A stretch of 64,000 nt of DNA from Iodidimonas muriae. Lineage in GTDB: Bacteria; Pseudomonadota; Alphaproteobacteria; Sphingomonadales; Rhodothalassiaceae. Every line of letters starts with the position of its first letter. Position 1 is the stretch's first letter. Shown here piece by piece: positions 45,486 through 54,635 of the stretch. Below the pieces are notes generated by a model that saw nothing but the letters and a program-made list of their open reading frames with translations, had not been told where the DNA came from and searched no databases. The position numbers were made by a program, and so were the translations under genes. The DNA lies in contig NZ_BMOV01000003.1 in NCBI RefSeq assembly GCF_014647255.1, positions 124,001 through 188,000 of the forward strand, written 5' to 3'.

Positions 45486-46310
45486 CTATTGCGGCAGGAT
45501 CTGAGCCACAACCCGCTCAACACGCGGCAGAATATGCGGAATTGCTTCTTCTTCAGCCATATTCATCTGATTGGCCCAAGCAGACAGGCGCACACCATGC
45601 GGGAAATAGTTGCTTGTTCGAGTAGAACTGGCGCTGGAGCTGTTACCGCTGCGTTGGCTGCCACCAGATGCCATACGTGCATTGCTGGCGCCAGCCCCGT
45701 CCAGACGATCACTGCTGGATCCGGTTTCTATGGTAAATTCAACCGGAGTTTCACTATATTCCTCAAGCACGAAATCAATGATCATCGCCCATTCGCGCGG
45801 TCGTGAGGCATTGGCGATACCAAGGCCCATCAAGCTGCCTGCAGTTCCCCCAATGACACTGGACGCATTGTTGCCCATCACAGTGTCAGCAAGCGCATAG
45901 GTTCCAATGCCCGTGGCTGCACCAGAGATAATGCCCATACCGGCTGCGGCGCCAAGCCCACCCGATTCCGGCTCAACCTCACCAAAAAAGCGGAGATCTC
46001 CGCGCAGACGGAATTTGGCCTTTTCCGGATCATTGACCAACACCCAACCCAAGGAAGAGGCACCTGCACGCAATTGATTACGAAGATCAACATTCGCATC
46101 GCTCAGATTACGGAAAGAAATATAAACTGTTTTATCTTCGGCTCGCGGCGGATCAAGCTGCGGCGGTGCCACCACCCATGATGTACCACTCCGTGCCTCT
46201 GAATATTTATTGGCGGTTATTTTACCAAGTCCACGTGACACATCTGTGCAAGCGGCTGTTAAACCAAGCATGCCAACAAGCAAGATTGACGTAAAAGATC
46301 TATTGAACAC
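45486..46310 (-). CDS. TraT-like outer-membrane lipoprotein
   Basis: 274-residue protein with a lipoprotein signal (ILLVGMLGLTAACTD, Cys at residue 21). KTVYISFRNLSDANVDLRNQLRAGASSLGWVLVNDPEKAKFRLRGDL (cited in parts: YISFRNLSDANVDL, DPEKAKFRLRGDL) and two glycine-rich hydrophobic segments (GLGAAAGMGIISGAATGIGTY; ASSVIGGTAGSLMGLGIANA) match the TraT family, known from F-type plasmids as surface-exclusion and complement-resistance proteins. No conjugation genes are near, so a chromosomal envelope role is likely. A Ser-rich insert precedes the C-terminus. Start is GTG. Confidence 0.82.
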   Translation of the reverse strand: MFNRSFTSILLVGMLGLTAACTDVSRGLGKITANKYSEARSGTSWVVAPPQLDPPRAEDKTVYISFRNLSDANVDLRNQLRAGASSLGWVLVNDPEKAKFRLRGDLRFFGEVEPESGGLGAAAGMGIISGAATGIGTYALADTVMGNNASSVIGGTAGSLMGLGIANASRPREWAMIIDFVLEEYSETPVEFTIETGSSSDRLDGAGASNARMASGGSQRSGNSSSASSTRTSNYFPHGVRLSAWANQMNMAEEEAIPHILPRVERVVAQILPQ

Positions 46311-46549
46311 AAGACCCCCCTTTGTTTCATGATATGGTTATCAATACATTAATTAATTTCTCCTGCTGTCACCTATGCTTCAAAGCATGTGTGAAACAAG
46401 TGAAACGTGACGTCGCTTATCATAATTTTTCTAAAGAAACAATTAAAACATCCTCCACCATGTTCCGTTGACAAGAGAGGCTGTCCGGTTTCCATTAAGC
46501 GCTGACAAAAACCGCGCGATCCATGTGCGGTGAGAAGGGAGTAAGAACA
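46311..46549. promoter_or_regulatory. divergent AT-rich spacer between the TraT-like and M2 peptidase genes
   Basis: 239 bp, distinctly AT-rich around 46330-46370, must hold both promoters. No boxes can be assigned with confidence. Confidence 0.35.
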
Positions 46550-48439
46550 ATGACAGCTTATTTGGGGAAAAAACGCTTTGGGCCGGCCTCTCGGCTGGTG
46601 CTGAGCATGGCAGCCCTTGGCCTGCTGGCCGCCTGCGACAATAATGCCGTGCAAAGTGCCGACGCCACCAAAGCGGCGCCAACGGTGGAAGACGCCATCC
46701 AGTTCGTCAAGGAGGCCGAAGCCACGGTATCGCGCGAATCGGAAGCGGCGGCGCGCACCGCTTGGGTGAATTCCAATTTCATCACCTATGACACCAATTG
46801 GTTGAGCGCCAAAAGCAGCGAGAAAATGACCACTCTGGGCGTGGAACTGGCGCAAAAAGCCAGCACTTTCCGCGATCTGGACCTTCCCGACGATGTGGCT
46901 CGCAAGATCAATCTTTTGCGGCTGGGCCTGACCCTGCCCGCTCCCGCTGGTGACACCGAAGCCACCGCCGAGCTGGCCCAAATCACCACCGATCTTGAAG
47001 CGTCTTACGGGAAGGGCAAATACTGCCCCGAAGACGGCAAGACGGTGCTTGGCTCCTATGCCCGCCCCGATGGCTGCCTTAGCCTTACCGAGCTTGAGCA
47101 TGTGATCGGCAGTTCCAGCGATCCCGATGAATTGCTGGAAGCATGGAGCGGCTGGCGCACGATCTCGCCCGCCATGAAAGACAAATATGCCCGTATGGTG
47201 GACATCGCCAATGCCGGGGCCGAAGGGCTGGGCTTTAAAGATGTGGGCACCATGTGGCGCTCCAAATACGATATGGATGCCGATGCCTTCGCAGGTGATG
47301 TGGATCGCTTATGGGGCGAAGTGAAACCGCTTTATGATGCGCTTCAATGCCATGTGCGGGCCAAGCTCAATGAAAGCTATGGCGACGAGGTGGTGCCGCT
47401 GGATCAAGCAATCCCGGCGCATCTTCTGGGCAATATGTGGGCGCAAAGCTGGGGCAATGTGTATGATAAAGTGGCCCCTGAAGGCACCGCCCCCGCTTAT
47501 GACCTGACCGCTTTGCTGGCGGAAAAGAACTATAGCGAACTGGACATGGTAAAAACCGCCGAGGGCTTCTTCACCTCGGTGGGTTTTGATCCCCTGCCCG
47601 AAACCTTTTATGAGCGGTCGCTGTTCCTCAAACCCGAAGACCGCGATGTGGTGTGCCATGCCTCGGCGTGGAATTTGAACGATATCGACGATATCCGCAT
47701 CAAGATGTGCATCAAGGTGGATGCCGAAGATTTCCAGACCATCCATCATGAAATCGGCCATAATATCTATCAGCGCGCCTATTCGGTGCAGGACCCGCTG
47801 TTCCGCAACGATCCCAATGACGGGTTCCATGAAGCCATTGGCGACATGATCGCCTTGTCCATCACGCCGGACTATCTGCAGCAGATCGGCCTATTGCAAG
47901 ATCTGCCCCCTGCAGAGGCGGATCTTGGGATTTTGCTCCGCCAAGCCTTGGATAAAGTGGCATTCCTGCCCTTTGGCCTGATGGTAGACAAATGGCGCTG
48001 GCAGGTGTTCTCCGGCGAACTGACACCGGATAGCTATAATGACGGCTGGTGGAAGCTGCGCGAACAATATCAGGGCGTGCGGGCCCCCAATGATCGCCCC
48101 GCCGATGCCTTTGATCCCGGTGCAAAATTCCACATTCCGGGCAACACGCCTTATATGCGCTATTTCCTGTCGCATATTTTCCAGTTCCAGTTCCAGAAAG
48201 CCGCATGCGATCTGGCTGGCTGGGAAGGCCCGCTGCATCGTTGCTCCATCTATGGCAATGAAGCCGTGGGTGAAAAGTTCAACGAAATGCTGGAAATGGG
48301 CGCGTCCAAACCCTGGCAAGATGCTTTGGCTGCCTTTACCGGCAAGTCTGAAGCCGATGCCACGGCGATCCTTGCCTATTTCGCACCGCTGAAAGAATGG
48401 TTGGATGAACAAAATGCCGACCGTGAGTGCGGCTGGTAA
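46550..48439 (+). CDS. M2 family peptidyl-dipeptidase (angiotensin-converting-enzyme-like) lipoprotein
   Basis: 629-residue zinc peptidyl-dipeptidase. TIHHEIGHNIYQRAY near 400 is the HExxH site and FHEAIGDMIALS near 425-436 gives the third ligand Glu. PYMRYFLSHIFQFQFQKAACDLAG near the C-terminus carries the ACE pattern (RYF..H..QFQ). The N-terminus (VLSMAALGLLAACDNN) has a lipobox, so it is probably anchored in the periplasmic face. ATG at 46550 with GGGAG upstream. Bacterial ACE-like enzymes such as XcACE trim C-terminal dipeptides. Single gene with its own terminator. Confidence 0.92.
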   Translation: MTAYLGKKRFGPASRLVLSMAALGLLAACDNNAVQSADATKAAPTVEDAIQFVKEAEATVSRESEAAARTAWVNSNFITYDTNWLSAKSSEKMTTLGVELAQKASTFRDLDLPDDVARKINLLRLGLTLPAPAGDTEATAELAQITTDLEASYGKGKYCPEDGKTVLGSYARPDGCLSLTELEHVIGSSSDPDELLEAWSGWRTISPAMKDKYARMVDIANAGAEGLGFKDVGTMWRSKYDMDADAFAGDVDRLWGEVKPLYDALQCHVRAKLNESYGDEVVPLDQAIPAHLLGNMWAQSWGNVYDKVAPEGTAPAYDLTALLAEKNYSELDMVKTAEGFFTSVGFDPLPETFYERSLFLKPEDRDVVCHASAWNLNDIDDIRIKMCIKVDAEDFQTIHHEIGHNIYQRAYSVQDPLFRNDPNDGFHEAIGDMIALSITPDYLQQIGLLQDLPPAEADLGILLRQALDKVAFLPFGLMVDKWRWQVFSGELTPDSYNDGWWKLREQYQGVRAPNDRPADAFDPGAKFHIPGNTPYMRYFLSHIFQFQFQKAACDLAGWEGPLHRCSIYGNEAVGEKFNEMLEMGASKPWQDALAAFTGKSEADATAILAYFAPLKEWLDEQNADRECGW

Positions 48440-48470
48440 GCCCTTCATGAAGGCTTTGGTTTGACAATAA

Positions 48471-48497
48471 AAAGGGAGCGCTTTTGGCGCTCCCTTT
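48471..48497. terminator. bidirectional terminator-like hairpin
   Basis: AAAGGGAGCGC and GCGCTCCCTTT, a perfect 11-bp stem with a five-base loop, between the convergent M2 peptidase and copper-storage-like genes. The plus side continues GCTTTT; the minus side has an A-T-rich flank giving a U tract. Confidence 0.75.
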
Positions 48498-48531
48498 GCT
48501 TTTCAGGCTTTCCCCTTGCAAAGAAAGCGGA

Positions 48532-48996
48532 TCAACCTTCCAGCTGCTTGATCACATCTTCACAGCTATCGGCACAGGTGCCGCAGATCGCATGATGGCC
48601 CGCATGCATTTCACATTCGGAGCGACAGGATTTACAACTGTCGTTACAGACGGCGGCAATGGCCTCGAAATGCAGGCTGCCCGCATTGGCAAGGGTCCGG
48701 GTCGCTTCACACAGGGCCTTGGTTTCCCGCACCCGCTGGCTACATTCATAAAGGGAATTATCCCCCATATTCATCGCATCAAGGCAGTGTTGCAAACAGG
48801 CCTCGGATGTGGCCACGCAATGATTAAGAGCCTTGATCAAGTCAGCATGGGTTTCCCAAGGCTTGGGGCCCGCCGAGGCGGCAGCCGCCTTGTGATGGGT
48901 CTCGTGCCCGGTTGTTGCATTGGCGGCAAAGGCCGTCCCGGTCAGTAGGGCACCGGCTCCCAGACCAAGGGCGGAGCGGCGGTTCATCGCGGACAT
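48532..48996 (-). CDS. Tat-exported Cys-rich four-helix-bundle copper-storage-like protein (Csp family)
   Basis: 154 residues. The N-terminus MSAMNRRSALGLGAGALLTG is a twin-arginine signal, cleaved probably after TAFA or ANA. The mature part is helical with 12 Cys and many His, in patterns such as HCVATSEACLQHC, VCNDSCKSCRSEC and ICGTCADSCEDV, matching the DUF326/Csp1 four-helix bundle that stores many Cu(I) ions in its core. Csp1 of methanotrophs is likewise Tat-exported. No copper regulator or oxidase gene is adjacent. ATG at 48996 with GAAAGGA upstream; a GTG at 49011 is also in frame. Confidence 0.85.
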   Translation of the reverse strand: MSAMNRRSALGLGAGALLTGTAFAANATTGHETHHKAAAASAGPKPWETHADLIKALNHCVATSEACLQHCLDAMNMGDNSLYECSQRVRETKALCEATRTLANAGSLHFEAIAAVCNDSCKSCRSECEMHAGHHAICGTCADSCEDVIKQLEG

Positions 48997-49109
48997 GACA
49001 TATCCTTTCACAAAGTGGCACCCAGTACATCACGACTGATCGTAATGGTCGAACAATGATCCCATAATACACTTTGCCGGTCAAATGGCCGATGCATCAT
49101 GGGGCCGCC

Positions 49110-49922
49110 CTACAAGGCGGGGCGTTGTTCATGCAAGCGCCCACCAATACGGATGGGATCAATGCGCACAGCACGCCCCGAATTGTCGCTTTCCACCAGC
49201 ACCCCGCATATGGTTGGCTCGCCCAAAGCCGGGCTGAATCGCCCCCCCGGAATATGCCGGGTAAAGCGGCGCAAGGGTTCTTCCTTCTCCATACCGATCA
49301 CCGAATCATAATCGCCGCACATGCCCGCATCGGTTTGATAGGCAGTGCCTTTGGGCAAGATCTGCGCATCGGCGGTGGGGATATGACTGTGGGTTCCCAC
49401 CACACAGCTTGCCCGACCATCGGCAAATTGACCCATGGCCATTTTTTCGCTGGTGGCTTCGCCGTGAAAATCTATGAAGCTAAAGGCAAGCTGGCTTGAT
49501 AGCACATGGCGTTTCAGTATTTTGTCCGCCACCGCAAACGGATCATCCAGCGGGTTCATGAACACCCGCCCCATCAAATTCATCACCAACACTTTTTTCC
49601 CGCGCGGCGCATCATAGATCCCGTAGCCCCGCCCCGGCGCACTATCGGGATAATTGGCCGGACGCAGCAGGCGCGGTTCCTGATCGATATGTGAAAGAAT
49701 TTCTTTTTGATCCCAGGCATGATTGCCGGTGGTGATCACATCCACACCGACGGCGAATAATTCATCGGCAATGGCGGCGGTGATGCCGAAACCACCCGCG
49801 GCATTTTCACCATTCACGATCACGAAATCCAGCCGCCAGTCGCGCCGCCAGTCGGCCATCTGTTCGACCACCCTTTGCCGGGCCAAACGGCCAACAATAT
49901 CGCCAAGAAAAAGAACGCGCAT
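49110..49922 (-). CDS. YmdB-family metallophosphoesterase
   Basis: 270-residue phosphodiesterase of the TIGR00282/YmdB family. RVLFLGDIVGR at the N-terminus (first metal Asp), NGENAAGGFGIT near 37-48, TTGNHAWDQKE near 64, FHGEATSEKMAMGQFADGR near 152 and GTHSHIPTADAQILPKGTAYQTDAGM near 176-201 are all typical. Bacillus YmdB hydrolyses cyclic nucleotides and affects biofilm; the role in alphaproteobacteria is unclear. It follows the 5-FTHF cyclo-ligase gene by 23 bp on the same strand. Confidence 0.93.
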   Translation of the reverse strand: MRVLFLGDIVGRLARQRVVEQMADWRRDWRLDFVIVNGENAAGGFGITAAIADELFAVGVDVITTGNHAWDQKEILSHIDQEPRLLRPANYPDSAPGRGYGIYDAPRGKKVLVMNLMGRVFMNPLDDPFAVADKILKRHVLSSQLAFSFIDFHGEATSEKMAMGQFADGRASCVVGTHSHIPTADAQILPKGTAYQTDAGMCGDYDSVIGMEKEEPLRRFTRHIPGGRFSPALGEPTICGVLVESDNSGRAVRIDPIRIGGRLHEQRPAL

Positions 49923-49945
49923 GAGACAGCCTCGATTGAAAAAGG

Positions 49946-50542
49946 TCAGATGAACCGAGCGGGTGTGACCAGCCCTGCTTCGGTCGCGATAAGATCAAGT
50001 GGCATGTCATGCGCTTCATGGGGCACGGATTCAAGCCTTTGGCCGGAAAATGCCAATCCGACAGTCAAAATCGGACGGGTTTTCTCCAATATGGCAAGGG
50101 TACGATCATAAAACCCGCCGCCATAGCCCAGCCGGAAGCCCGCATCATCAAATGCCAGCATCGGCACCAAAAGCACGGCCGGTGTGCATAAGGCGGCTGT
50201 CGTCACCGGCTCCATAAGGCCAAAACGGGCGGAGCGCAGGGCATCGCCGGGCTTCCAATGCCGAAAGTGCAAGGGGTGGTCCACCGCATCGACAACCGGC
50301 AGGCACAAGGGAATGTTACGGGCAGATAAGGCATCCAGCAACGGACGCGGGTCCAGTTCATCGCCTTTGGCCCAATAGCCCGCCACCGGGCCGGATATAT
50401 CATGCGCGGCCATCCAGCTCAATAAAGGCGGCAGCGCATGGTTAGCAACGGCTTGCGGGGCATCGGGATGGGCGCAAAAAAGCTGCGCACGCACCAAACG
50501 GGCCTTTTGGCGCAAATCTGTTTTTTGGTGGCGAATGGGCAT
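49946..50542 (-). CDS. ygfA: 5-formyltetrahydrofolate cyclo-ligase
   Basis: Converts 5-formyl-THF to 5,10-methenyl-THF with ATP; about 198 residues. KTDLRQKARLVRAQL at the start, VAGYWAKGDELDPRPLLDAL near 55-74 and the signature LVPMLAFDDAGFRLGYGGGFYDRTLA near 127-152 with the ATP-binding GYGGGFYD. Start at ATG 50542 with AGGGGG upstream. It lies just after the 6S RNA, as in many proteobacteria. Confidence 0.93.
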   Translation of the reverse strand: MPIRHQKTDLRQKARLVRAQLFCAHPDAPQAVANHALPPLLSWMAAHDISGPVAGYWAKGDELDPRPLLDALSARNIPLCLPVVDAVDHPLHFRHWKPGDALRSARFGLMEPVTTAALCTPAVLLVPMLAFDDAGFRLGYGGGFYDRTLAILEKTRPILTVGLAFSGQRLESVPHEAHDMPLDLIATEAGLVTPARFI

Positions 50543-50595
50543 AATCCCCCTTGCGGCGACACCAAGGACAAAGAACGAACGCAGAGAAAGGAAGG

Positions 50596-50760
50596 TCGGC
50601 GGGGCCGCCATGGCCGTGGGTCTTGCAAATCCTCTGGCGCCAAGTGCACCAGGTGGGTGCCGTTATAACCGGACCAGGATCCGACCAGGGACAGCTCCCA
50701 TTCGGAAGATTATCGCCCCAGGGATGTACGGTGCCTCACGAACCGGGCAGCGCCCGCCGA
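50596..50760 (-). ncRNA. ssrS: 6S RNA
   Basis: Regulatory RNA that binds sigma70-RNA polymerase. The 165-nt stretch lies between zapA and the 5-FTHF cyclo-ligase gene, the classic ssrS position. The ends pair in a long closing stem: on the minus strand TCGGCGGG...GCTGCC at the 5' end against GGCGGC...CCCGCCGA at the 3' end, about 14 bp. Inside are the GGGAGCTGTCCCTGGTCGGA and CGGCACCCACCTGGTG segments that I recall from alphaproteobacterial 6S RNAs. No open frame competes. Exact ends are taken from the stem. Confidence 0.82.
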
Positions 50761-50769
50761 TGCTGTTAT

Positions 50770-51072
50770 TTAGGCGCTTCTCAGGCGTTCAACAATCCCT
50801 TCGATAGACAAAGCGGCATCATCGATCACTTTTGCGGCCATCTGCTCCCGTTCCAGCACCGGATCTTGTTCCCGCAAATCGCGCAATTCATCGGCAAACA
50901 GCAAAGCCACCATCAGCATCAACCGCGCTTCCCCGACCTGCCCCAGCTTTTTCGACAGATCGCGGGCTTTTTCATCCACCCGTTCCGCCAAGCCCTGCAG
51001 GCGTTCTTCATCACCATCGCGGCAAGCAAGGGTGTAGTTCTGATGATTGACGCTGACACTGATTTGTCCCAT
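50770..51072 (-). CDS. zapA: cell division protein ZapA
   Basis: 100-residue FtsZ-ring stabiliser. [29 protein letters not shown] at the N-terminus (cited in part), then ARLMLMVALLFADELRDLRE and a C-terminal coiled coil, the ZapA layout. It starts within the stop of the upstream coiled-coil gene (1-base overlap), and the 6S RNA follows 9 bp after its stop, so ssrS may be partly processed from this transcript. Confidence 0.92.
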   Translation of the reverse strand: MGQISVSVNHQNYTLACRDGDEERLQGLAERVDEKARDLSKKLGQVGEARLMLMVALLFADELRDLREQDPVLEREQMAAKVIDDAALSIEGIVERLRSA

Positions 51073-51350
51073 CAGGCGGCACTCCCAGCCATGCGTTCCA
51101 CGGCATGAATGGTATGATCCAAACGCTGCGCCAAAGCCGCCCTTTGCTGATGCAACGCCGCCAATTCGGCCTTCAACCGGGAAATTTCCGCCGCCTGTGC
51201 GGCATTCACTTTATGCAAGTCGCCCACTTCTTCCCGCAGCATATTGTGTTCGGCGGCGCGATCGGCCAACAACTCTTCCAACACCAAGAGCACCGTTTCC
51301 AATCGCTGCGATGCACTTTGAAGCGCGTTGTCCTGTGTGTCCGTGCCCAT
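51072..51350 (-). CDS. DUF4164-like coiled-coil protein
   Basis: 92 residues, almost entirely one predicted coiled coil ([60 protein letters not shown]). Such a protein directly upstream of zapA is common in alphaproteobacteria (DUF4164). It overlaps zapA by one base, which suggests a joint role at the division ring; this is inference. Confidence 0.8.
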   Translation of the reverse strand: MGTDTQDNALQSASQRLETVLLVLEELLADRAAEHNMLREEVGDLHKVNAAQAAEISRLKAELAALHQQRAALAQRLDHTIHAVERMAGSAA

Positions 51351-51546
51351 CTTTCCGCCTCCATTCCCATCCGCCCGCCAGACGCATTGCCATCATGCCA
51401 AACACTATGACGTCAATAAAGGACAGGTCAATGCGGGGAAAGCGGTTGACGTGTCTGCCTGCTCAAAGCATTGTTGCGCCGATTTTTTTACACGCCCCTT
51501 CGGGGCCGAGTCGCGCCCATGCGACAAGGTGAAAAGGCTGATCCAC

Positions 51547-53550
51547 ATGTCTGACATCCAATCCACCGCCGTTTCCGATGAAATGATGGCCAATGCCATC
51601 CGTGCCCTTTCCATGGATGCGGTCCAAAAAGCCAATTCCGGGCATCCGGGGATGCCCATGGGCATGGCCGATGTGGCCACGGTTTTGTTCACGCAGTTCT
51701 TGCGATTCGATCCGAAACGCCCCGATTGGCCCGATCGGGACCGCTTTGTTCTATCGGCGGGGCATGGCTCGATGCTGCTCTATTCCTTGCTGCATCTGAC
51801 CGGCTATGATCGACCCGGCATTGATGATCTGAAAAATTTCCGCCAGCTTCACTCTCCCACGGCGGGACACCCCGAATATGGCGAAATGCCCGGTATTGAA
51901 ACCACCACCGGCCCCTTGGGGCAGGGCTTGGCAAATGCCGTGGGCATGGCTTTGGCGGAACGCATGGAAGCAGCGCGCACACCCGATTTATGCGACCATC
52001 GCACCTTCGTCATTGCAGGCGATGGCTGCCTGCAAGAAGGCATCAGCCATGAAGCGGCCTCTTTGGCCGGTCATTTGAAGCTGGGCCGCCTGATTGTGCT
52101 CTATGATGACAATGGCATTTCCATCGACGGTCCCACCGATCTGTCTTTCACCGATGATAGCCGCATGCGGTTTGAAGCCTATGGCTGGCACACATCCGGC
52201 GTGGATGGCCATGATCCGGAAGCCATTGCCGCCGCCATTGACGAGGCCATTCGGGAAGACCGCCCGTCATTGATCGCCTGCCGCACCACCATCGGATTCG
52301 GCTCCCCCAACAAATCGGGCAAAGCCTCCAGCCACGGCTCCCCCTTGGGAGATGAAGAAATCGCCCTTGCCCGTGCCGAATTGGGCTGGGACTATCCGCC
52401 CTTCGTCATCCCCGAAGATATCCGGGCCGCATGGCTGAAAGCGGGCCAACGCTCCAAAGCGCAGGCCGATGACTGGTATGCACGCTTTGACAGCCTGCCC
52501 ACCGACAGCCGCGCCGAACTGGAACGCCGCCTATGTGGCGCCCTCCCCGCACGTTTTGCAAAGGCCATGGACGATTATATCGCCGATCTGCTGGCCAATC
52601 CGCAAAAGGTCGCCACCCGCAAAGCCTCGGAAATGGCGCTTGAAGTGATCAATGCCGTCATTCCCGAAATGGTTGGCGGATCGGCGGATCTGACCGGGTC
52701 CAACAATACCAAAACCAAAGATATGGGCATTGTCAGCGCCGATGATTTTTCCGGCGGCTATATCCATTATGGGGTGCGCGAGCATGGCATGGCTTCGGCC
52801 ATGAACGGCATGGCCCTTCATGGGGGCTTCATCCCCTATGGTGGCACCTTCCTTGTGTTCACCGATTATTGCCGTCCGGCTATTCGTTTGTCGGCGCTGA
52901 TGAAACAACGGGTGATCTATGTGATGACCCATGATTCCATCGGCCTTGGCGAAGATGGCCCCACCCATCAGCCTGTGGAGCATCTGGCGTCCTTGCGGGC
53001 CATGCCCAATCTTTATGTCTTCCGCCCTGCCGATGTGGTGGAAACCGCCGAATGCTGGAAAGCGGCTTTGGAAGCGGGTGAAACCCCCTCGATCCTGTCG
53101 CTCACACGGCAAGGTTTGCCGCAAGTGCGACTGGAAGATGCCGGCGAAAATCTCAGCGCCAAGGGCGGTTATATTCTGGCGGAAGCCAGTGACGGCACGC
53201 CCAAAGCGATCCTTTTGGCCACCGGCTCCGAGGTGAGCCTTGCCATGGACGCCCGCAGCGATCTGGAAGCGCAAGGCATCCCCACACGGGTCGTATCCAT
53301 GCCCTGTCTGGAACTGTTCGACGCGCAAGAGGCCGCCTATAAGGCAGACGTGCTTGGCGATCATCTTCCCGATGTAAAGCGGGTGGCTGTGGAAGCGGGC
53401 ATCACCTATGGCTGGGAGCGCTATGTGGGCCGCGAAGGGCAGATCATCGGCATGACCGGCTTTGGTGCATCGGCCCCTGCAGGGGACCTGTTCAAATATT
53501 TCGGTATCACCGCCGATGCAGTTGTTGAGGCGGTCAAAACTCGGCTATAG
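51547..53550 (+). CDS. tkt: transketolase
   Basis: Thiamine-diphosphate enzyme of the pentose phosphate or Calvin-type sugar rearrangements, 667 residues. [20 protein letters not shown] near 29-48, [18 protein letters not shown] near 66, the ThDP motif [32 protein letters not shown] (near 158-189, cited in part [13 protein letters not shown]), [15 protein letters not shown] near 377, [21 protein letters not shown] and [20 protein letters not shown] near 463-482. ATG at 51547; the frame extends to 51328 without support. First of a tkt-gap-pgk-fba-thiE series on the plus strand. Confidence 0.97.
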   Translation: MSDIQSTAVSDEMMANAIRALSMDAVQKANSGHPGMPMGMADVATVLFTQFLRFDPKRPDWPDRDRFVLSAGHGSMLLYSLLHLTGYDRPGIDDLKNFRQLHSPTAGHPEYGEMPGIETTTGPLGQGLANAVGMALAERMEAARTPDLCDHRTFVIAGDGCLQEGISHEAASLAGHLKLGRLIVLYDDNGISIDGPTDLSFTDDSRMRFEAYGWHTSGVDGHDPEAIAAAIDEAIREDRPSLIACRTTIGFGSPNKSGKASSHGSPLGDEEIALARAELGWDYPPFVIPEDIRAAWLKAGQRSKAQADDWYARFDSLPTDSRAELERRLCGALPARFAKAMDDYIADLLANPQKVATRKASEMALEVINAVIPEMVGGSADLTGSNNTKTKDMGIVSADDFSGGYIHYGVREHGMASAMNGMALHGGFIPYGGTFLVFTDYCRPAIRLSALMKQRVIYVMTHDSIGLGEDGPTHQPVEHLASLRAMPNLYVFRPADVVETAECWKAALEAGETPSILSLTRQGLPQVRLEDAGENLSAKGGYILAEASDGTPKAILLATGSEVSLAMDARSDLEAQGIPTRVVSMPCLELFDAQEAAYKADVLGDHLPDVKRVAVEAGITYGWERYVGREGQIIGMTGFGASAPAGDLFKYFGITADAVVEAVKTRL

Positions 53551-53592
53551 AACAATATAATCCGTCAAAAGACCCAAAATCGAGGACATATC

Positions 53593-54600
53593 ATGAGCAT
53601 TCGTTTTGCCATCAACGGCTTTGGCCGCATCGGTCGCCTTGTCTTGCGCGCTATTCTCGAGTCCGACCGCAAGGATGTTGAAGTGGTCGCCATCAACGAT
53701 CTGGGCGACGCCGAAATGAATGCTTATCTGTTCAAGCGCGACAGCGTGCATGGCAGCTTCAATGGTGATGTCACGGCGGGCGATGGCGTGATGACCATCG
53801 ATGGCCATGACATCAAGGTATTGGCCAATCCCGACCCCAAAAAATTGCCTTGGGGCGAGCTTGGCGTTGATGTGGTTCTGGAATGCACAGGCCGCTTCAC
53901 CAGCGCCGAGCAGGCACAGGCCCATCTGGATGGCGGTGCCAAAAAAGTCCTGATTTCCGCTCCGGCGAAAAATGTCCCGATCACCGTTGTTTACGGGGTC
54001 AATGACGATCAGTTGAAGGCCGAACATAAAATCGTCTCCAACGCTTCGTGCACCACCAACTGCTTGGCGCCCGTGGCCAAAATCTTGCACGACAATCTCA
54101 CCATCGAACGCGGCTATATGACCACGGTTCATGCCTATACCGCCGATCAGCGCTTGCAAGACAGCCTGCACAGCGATCCCCGCCGTGCCCGCGCTGCGGC
54201 CCTTTCGATGATCCCCACCAGCACCGGCGCGGCCCGCGCTGTGGGCCTGGTTCTGCCTGACCTTGCAGGCAAGCTGGATGGGTCGGCGGTGCGTGTGCCC
54301 ACCCCCAATGTGTCGATGGTGGATCTGAAGGTAAACACCCAAAAAGCCACCAGCGCCGAAGCGGTGAACGAGATGATGAAAGCCGCAGCATCAGGGCCGA
54401 TGAAGGGCATATTGGATATTGTCACCGATCCGGCCGTGTCCATCGACTTCAATCACTGCCCTGCCAGCTCCAGCTTCGATCTGGCCAGCACGCAAGTGAT
54501 CGACGGCACCTTTGTCCGCGTCATGAGCTGGTATGACAATGAATGGGGCTTCTCCAACCGTATGGTGGATACGGCACGGAAAATGGCTCAATTGGGATAA
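53593..54600 (+). CDS. gap: glyceraldehyde-3-phosphate dehydrogenase
   Basis: 335-residue glycolytic/gluconeogenic dehydrogenase. [15 protein letters not shown] near 6-20 binds NAD(P), [12 protein letters not shown] near 149-160 holds the catalytic Cys, [35 protein letters not shown] follows (cited as [12 protein letters not shown]), and [16 protein letters not shown] ends the protein. It is 42 bp after tkt with AGGACATATC before the ATG. Confidence 0.97.
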   Translation: MSIRFAINGFGRIGRLVLRAILESDRKDVEVVAINDLGDAEMNAYLFKRDSVHGSFNGDVTAGDGVMTIDGHDIKVLANPDPKKLPWGELGVDVVLECTGRFTSAEQAQAHLDGGAKKVLISAPAKNVPITVVYGVNDDQLKAEHKIVSNASCTTNCLAPVAKILHDNLTIERGYMTTVHAYTADQRLQDSLHSDPRRARAAALSMIPTSTGAARAVGLVLPDLAGKLDGSAVRVPTPNVSMVDLKVNTQKATSAEAVNEMMKAAASGPMKGILDIVTDPAVSIDFNHCPASSSFDLASTQVIDGTFVRVMSWYDNEWGFSNRMVDTARKMAQLG

Positions 54601-54635
54601 TCGTCACAGCCCGGCCAACCAAAGAGAGACACATC

